NCBI GenBank assembly: GCA_947579605.1
Contig: OX388313.1
Coordinates: forward strand, 25,671,214-25,735,213
Source: Athripsodes cinereus
Taxonomy: Eukaryota; Arthropoda; Insecta; Trichoptera; Leptoceridae
DNA length: 64,000 bases
Direction: 5' to 3'
Positions 61,601 through 64,000 of this stretch are shown piece after piece. Position 1 is the first letter of the stretch. Each line of letters opens with the position of its first letter. Both the position numbers and the translations under genes were made by a program. The notes beneath the pieces are model-generated. The model did no database searches and was not told where the DNA came from. It saw only the letters and a program-made list of their open reading frames with translations.

Positions 61601-62794
61601 GATGGGATCTGGAGAGTTTACGCAAGTAGGAGGAGCACTATTCCAACTAGATATTCCAACTCCACTCCCTAATCTTTCTAATACTGACGAGGCTGTACAA
61701 TTGATATCTTTTACATCTTTTAAAACGACTCCTTGTTCATCTTTGGTATCAAATGATATGACCTGTCTCAAAGGCTTTTTCTTATGATTGGCTTTCATGA
61801 TAGGTGGTTTCAGTGCTATTATTGGTTCTACTGTTGCTGGATTATGAGACTGAACAGGTTGGACTTCATTCAATTCAGCCTTATCTATTGATAAAGCAAA
61901 TAAAATTGATACAAGACCTGCAAAACAAACAACAGATAGGTGATAATAATGCTGCTAATAAATTGTTTTAATAAGAATCTTCAAAATAACTTTCATTTAC
62001 CTGCAGCCATATTTGGCAGAAGACTAGTTGCCTCAGAATCTCTCATGAGAGCCCATTCTTCATAATACTCTGTGACTAAATGGTGTCCTACCCAACTGTG
62101 TAAATATCTAAACAAGAGAAGGAATAAATATGACAGAGAAATTAAAATTTTCAAAATTGTTTTTAAATGCTCTAACTTATGATAAAATATTTTTTTACCT
62201 TTCTAAAGACCTTTCATTAAGAGCAGCTCTAAGGAATGCTCTGAAATGTCCCATAGGAGTGTTGATCTGTTTCAAGTTTTTGAATCTCTCTTCCTCATGT
62301 CTTGTCAAGTGTAAACGACTGTAGTTCCATAGAGATATTCCTATTTTAGCACAAATAATTGTTTATTTATTTAAACACAACAGCACACATAATAAATGTT
62401 AATATTGAATCAGAAATGGAGTGATCTGAGTGGACTGATCACATTAGACAAAATTGATAATTCTAAATGAACTAAAAAGGTTTTAGAATGGCAACATAGA
62501 ACCAAAAAAGGGAAATATAGGTAGAAGCAGTCTGATTAAAATATATGTGTTAGAAGGCAGATCTGAGAGATAAAAGGAAGTTGGCTTATTATTAATACTA
62601 GGCACTAAAAGAATCCAACAATTAAGATAATTTACTTACCAATGCATGTATTGTTAAAAGCGTAGTTAATTCCAGCAGACACCAAATTCTGCAGTTGCTG
62701 GAGTGATGGAGGCACAGCAGGACTGGTGGGAAAATTGGGAGGACGAAGGCCATGAGTCAAAACACATGTCCAGCGGTCACACAGGTCAATAATT
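49605..62794 (-). CDS. Snx29: Sorting nexin 29-like protein (RUN + coiled coil + PX), 5' end outside window
   Basis: Coding exons in transcript order: 62640-62794, 62199-62340, 62001-62107, 61134-61917, 60730-60844, 51882-52058, 51291-51431, 50831-50958, 49605-49668 (stop TAG at 49605-49607). All phases agree; about 604 residues are visible. The first three exons and the start of the fourth form a RUN domain (ISLWNYSRLHLTRHEEERF, MGHFRAFLRAALNERSLER, then TEYYEEWALMRDSEA and LPNMAAGLVSILFAL). The 784-nt exon carries a Ser-rich linker and coiled coil. Exons 51882-50831 form a PX domain with the phosphoinositide-binding RRYSEF and FPPKKALGKK motifs and a C-terminal helix. RUN then coil then PX is the order of SNX29. 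A membrane/endosome-trafficking role is inferred from family. The gene enters the window in phase, so at least one 5' coding exon lies to the right. One intron (52059-60729) holds the 6.7-kb transposon. Confidence 0.9.
49997..50237. repeat. Inverted pair of retroelement 3' ends in a SNX29 intron
   Basis: Arms of about 68 bp (49997-50063 and 50164-50237): ATACTTTATTCAATCAATAT and its near-complement, with TAAA-type tails outward. Could form a strong intronic hairpin. Confidence 0.7.
50575..50760 (-). repeat. tRNA-derived SINE in a SNX29 intron
   Basis: On the minus strand: GAGTTCGTCGGTAGCCTGGA, B-box GGTTCGAACCC, CTCCCCTTTCACGG and the end CCCAGATATATC. Same family as the left half of the insert at 56624. 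Confidence 0.7.
52557..53050. repeat. Retroelement 3'-end fragments in the large SNX29 intron
   Basis: A LINE-tail repeat (52557-52680, related to 13910-14060) and a second fragment beginning with a TTTA microsatellite at 52786. No coding sequence seen. Confidence 0.5.
54004..56054 (+). CDS. Transposon-borne SWIM zinc finger + YqaJ nuclease-like protein
   Basis: Three exons: 54004-54134, 54467-54663, 55087-56054, giving 431 residues with consistent phase and GT-AG introns. The SWIM motif is assembled across the second intron: CxC (CICEDC) then GGCKHAIAFLHW. The C-terminal half is a YqaJ fold: GRITASKLHEAA, then MKRGRMLEGEILKK, then FGASPDG with the catalytic Asp and EIKCPK with the Glu-x-Lys pair, then AKFMAQMQLQM. 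This is the PD-(D/E)XK arrangement of phage-type exonucleases, with all visible key residues present. Start chosen at the first ATG of the open first exon; transcription presumably begins near the left terminus. An AATAAA at 56470-56475 could end the message. Its job in transposition is not known to me; end processing or repair is inference. Confidence 0.8.
54856..54995. repeat. Foldback with 43-bp arms and a tRNA-like B box, in the YqaJ gene intron
   Basis: Arms 54856-54898 and 54953-54995 are reverse complements with one mismatch. The 54-bp loop contains GGTTCAAGTCC, a good RNA polymerase III B box. A related arm sequence (GGTAGTTTCGTGTGT) recurs at 54266-54280 in the preceding intron. It may be two SINE copies in head-to-head orientation. 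Confidence 0.75.
56610..56992. mobile_element. 355-bp composite retroposon insert with 14-bp target duplication
   Basis: agtcatattaagta at 56610-56623 and 56979-56992 brackets 56624-56978. The left half is a tRNA-derived SINE (B-box-like GGTTCGATACC) also found in inverted orientation at 50575-50760. It meets a T-run; read on the minus strand the right half ends AATAAA, about 14 nt, then a long A-run, as in a retroposed polyadenylated RNA. One pair of duplications encloses both, so either one followed the other or the element is chimeric. Confidence 0.7.
57971..60029 (-). pseudogene. THAP-domain DDE transposase, disrupted by an insertion
   Basis: Three exons: 59826-60029, 59223-59691, 57971-59092. 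Exon 1 begins at an ATG and encodes a THAP finger (C-x4-C near CIVPRC, then the CEDHF end), expected to bind the transposon termini. Exon 2 is a linker with a 51-bp tandem duplication (KQLKPPTSPHQDLEEA twice). Exon 3 is a DDE_Tnp_4-type catalytic domain: candidate residues are Asp in IIDCLEIQIEKP, Asp in VMADRGF and Glu in VERVIGRIREF. Exon 2 contains a 91-bp insert plus a 12-bp duplication (103 bp), which shifts frame and adds stops. Without it exon 2 is 366 nt and in phase on both sides, predicting about 563 residues. This copy therefore should not make full-length transposase. The first intron is 134 bp and the second 130 bp. Confidence 0.82.
59276..59390 (+). mobile_element. 91-bp retroposon with (TAG)n tail and 12-bp target duplication
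   Basis: The sequence gcaatgagtttg occurs at 59276-59287 and 59379-59390 and brackets 59288-59378. The insert ends in a TAG microsatellite and matches the 3' part of a family seen many times in the window (core: GGCTACCCCACTTGTGGGAT). Variable 5' ends, a simple-repeat tail and a duplication of this size indicate target-primed retroposition. It interrupts the transposase exon. Confidence 0.85.
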
Positions 62795-64000
62795 CTGTGA
62801 AACAATGTTTTAAAACAAATTAAATATCAAAACGATAGTATACTCAATAAACAATTATAGCCTAATTCTCTAGACTTGAATAAAGATTATTATTATGGGG
62901 ATAGGGATACAAATATAAAGATGTCATATAAAGATGTCAGCATGAGTCATTATGGGTATACGAGTATGATTCATATCTGGTGGACATAGTAATTAGATCT
63001 CACCATCAGAGGCGGCTCTTTGATAATGAGCGGCAGTTCAAACGCACCCCCAGTTTAAAACCTAACAATAAGTAATAATTAAAATAAAAATATTTATTAA
63101 TTTCCCCATGAACTATTATTATTATTATTCCAGTAACCATATGAACAAAACAGTCATCGCATACATTATTGCTTTTCAACATGCAGCGCTACTGTTCGTT
63201 AGAATATTTTAATGCGGATGTCGAGCGAACTAGTCGGTGCAAAATCAAATCTTGAACACAGTGCTACATATATTTCAAATCCCTTCCATACAAAATTCTT
63301 GGCGATAAAATTCTATGAGAATATTAAAAATGTATGAGATATCTTGAGCAATGAACACAACTACGCTCACACGTAAAAAGGAGTAAGAGATACGCCTTGT
63401 AGCATTTTGTCGTACATTGACGGAAATTTTTTGACTATTGTGTTTTTTTTATGTGAAGGGATTCCTGTTATTAGTTATATTTGGACGCGATGAATTAGTA
63501 GTAAAATGCACGGCTTGACATCATGTGGTTCAAAGGTCAGCCGTATGCACAGTTATTACTTATTACATAGTGGTAAAATTTCTACAGACAGTCACCTGAG
63601 TCACCGCTAGACGCGATTGTGTCATGCAGATAATTAGTTTTTTTATCAGTAAGATATTTTGATTTCGGCGCGCTAATATCAAAATATAACATACAATTTA
63701 AAGAATCTACGATATACCTAAATAAAATTAAAATATTATCGTAGCTTATAGGATAGGTACTATTAAAAGGGGAGAATTTATTTATTTAGGTATTTTATTC
63801 TTCACTGTACATTGGTTACAATATTACATAACAAAATAGTAGAACTAAACGTAGAATACATTAAAAACAGGAAATACCAGAGTTTGACCGTTTAGTAATT
63901 GAAGTGTTCGCTAATGGTAAAGAGAAGAGGATATAACTTCTTTATAAGGAATAAGGGAGGTGTTTTTTATTTTATTGAACCCCCGCAAATACATATTGCC
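62795..64000. other. SNX29 intron running to the window edge
   Basis: No upstream SNX29 exon was recognised here. The last 230 bp start with TTTATTTATTTAGG-like sequence, as in a minus-oriented retroelement tail. Confidence 0.45.

Overview
This is a window of an AT-rich, intron-rich animal nuclear genome, almost certainly an insect. It carries kinesin-1 exons that read very like insect Khc, canonical GT-AG introns, interspersed TTAGG-type (arthropod telomere) motifs, and many short DNA-transposon and retroposon remnants. The order is not certain: palindromes of the TAGGTACCTA kind recall Lepidoptera, but that is weak evidence. There are no bacterial-style operons, rRNA genes, CRISPR arrays or convincing tRNA genes.

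Layout. 1-9.4 kb is repeat-rich non-coding DNA with a truncated LINE reverse transcriptase (4.4-5.4 kb), MITEs and foldbacks. 9.97-36.03 kb, plus strand, is a complete kinesin heavy chain gene in 19 coding exons (954 codons), whose phases all agree. Its introns hold several hAT-type MITEs with intact 8-bp target duplications, a TTAGG-bearing 82/164-bp minisatellite, a 145-bp satellite with a trimeric higher-order pattern, and a candidate alternative last exon that would truncate the protein before its light-chain-binding and autoinhibitory tail. 36.0-49.6 kb is intergenic, with two pogo-like MITEs, one of them attached to a five-copy 177-bp tandem array. 49.6-62.8 kb, minus strand, is the 3' part (nine coding exons) of a RUN + coiled-coil + PX gene, sorting nexin 29. 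Its 5' end lies beyond the right edge. Khc and SNX29 are tail to tail.

The most notable object is a 6,680-bp DNA transposon (53657-60336) inside a SNX29 intron. It has 13-bp inverted termini, an AT target duplication and two convergent multi-exon genes: a SWIM-zinc-finger + YqaJ (PD-(D/E)XK) nuclease-like protein that appears intact, and a THAP-domain DDE transposase. The transposase middle exon is broken by a 91-bp retroposon flanked by a 12-bp duplication, so this copy cannot make full-length transposase. The architecture resembles the eukaryotic ISL2EU/IS4EU-type elements (from memory, not searched). Further nested insertions give a relative chronology of its decay.
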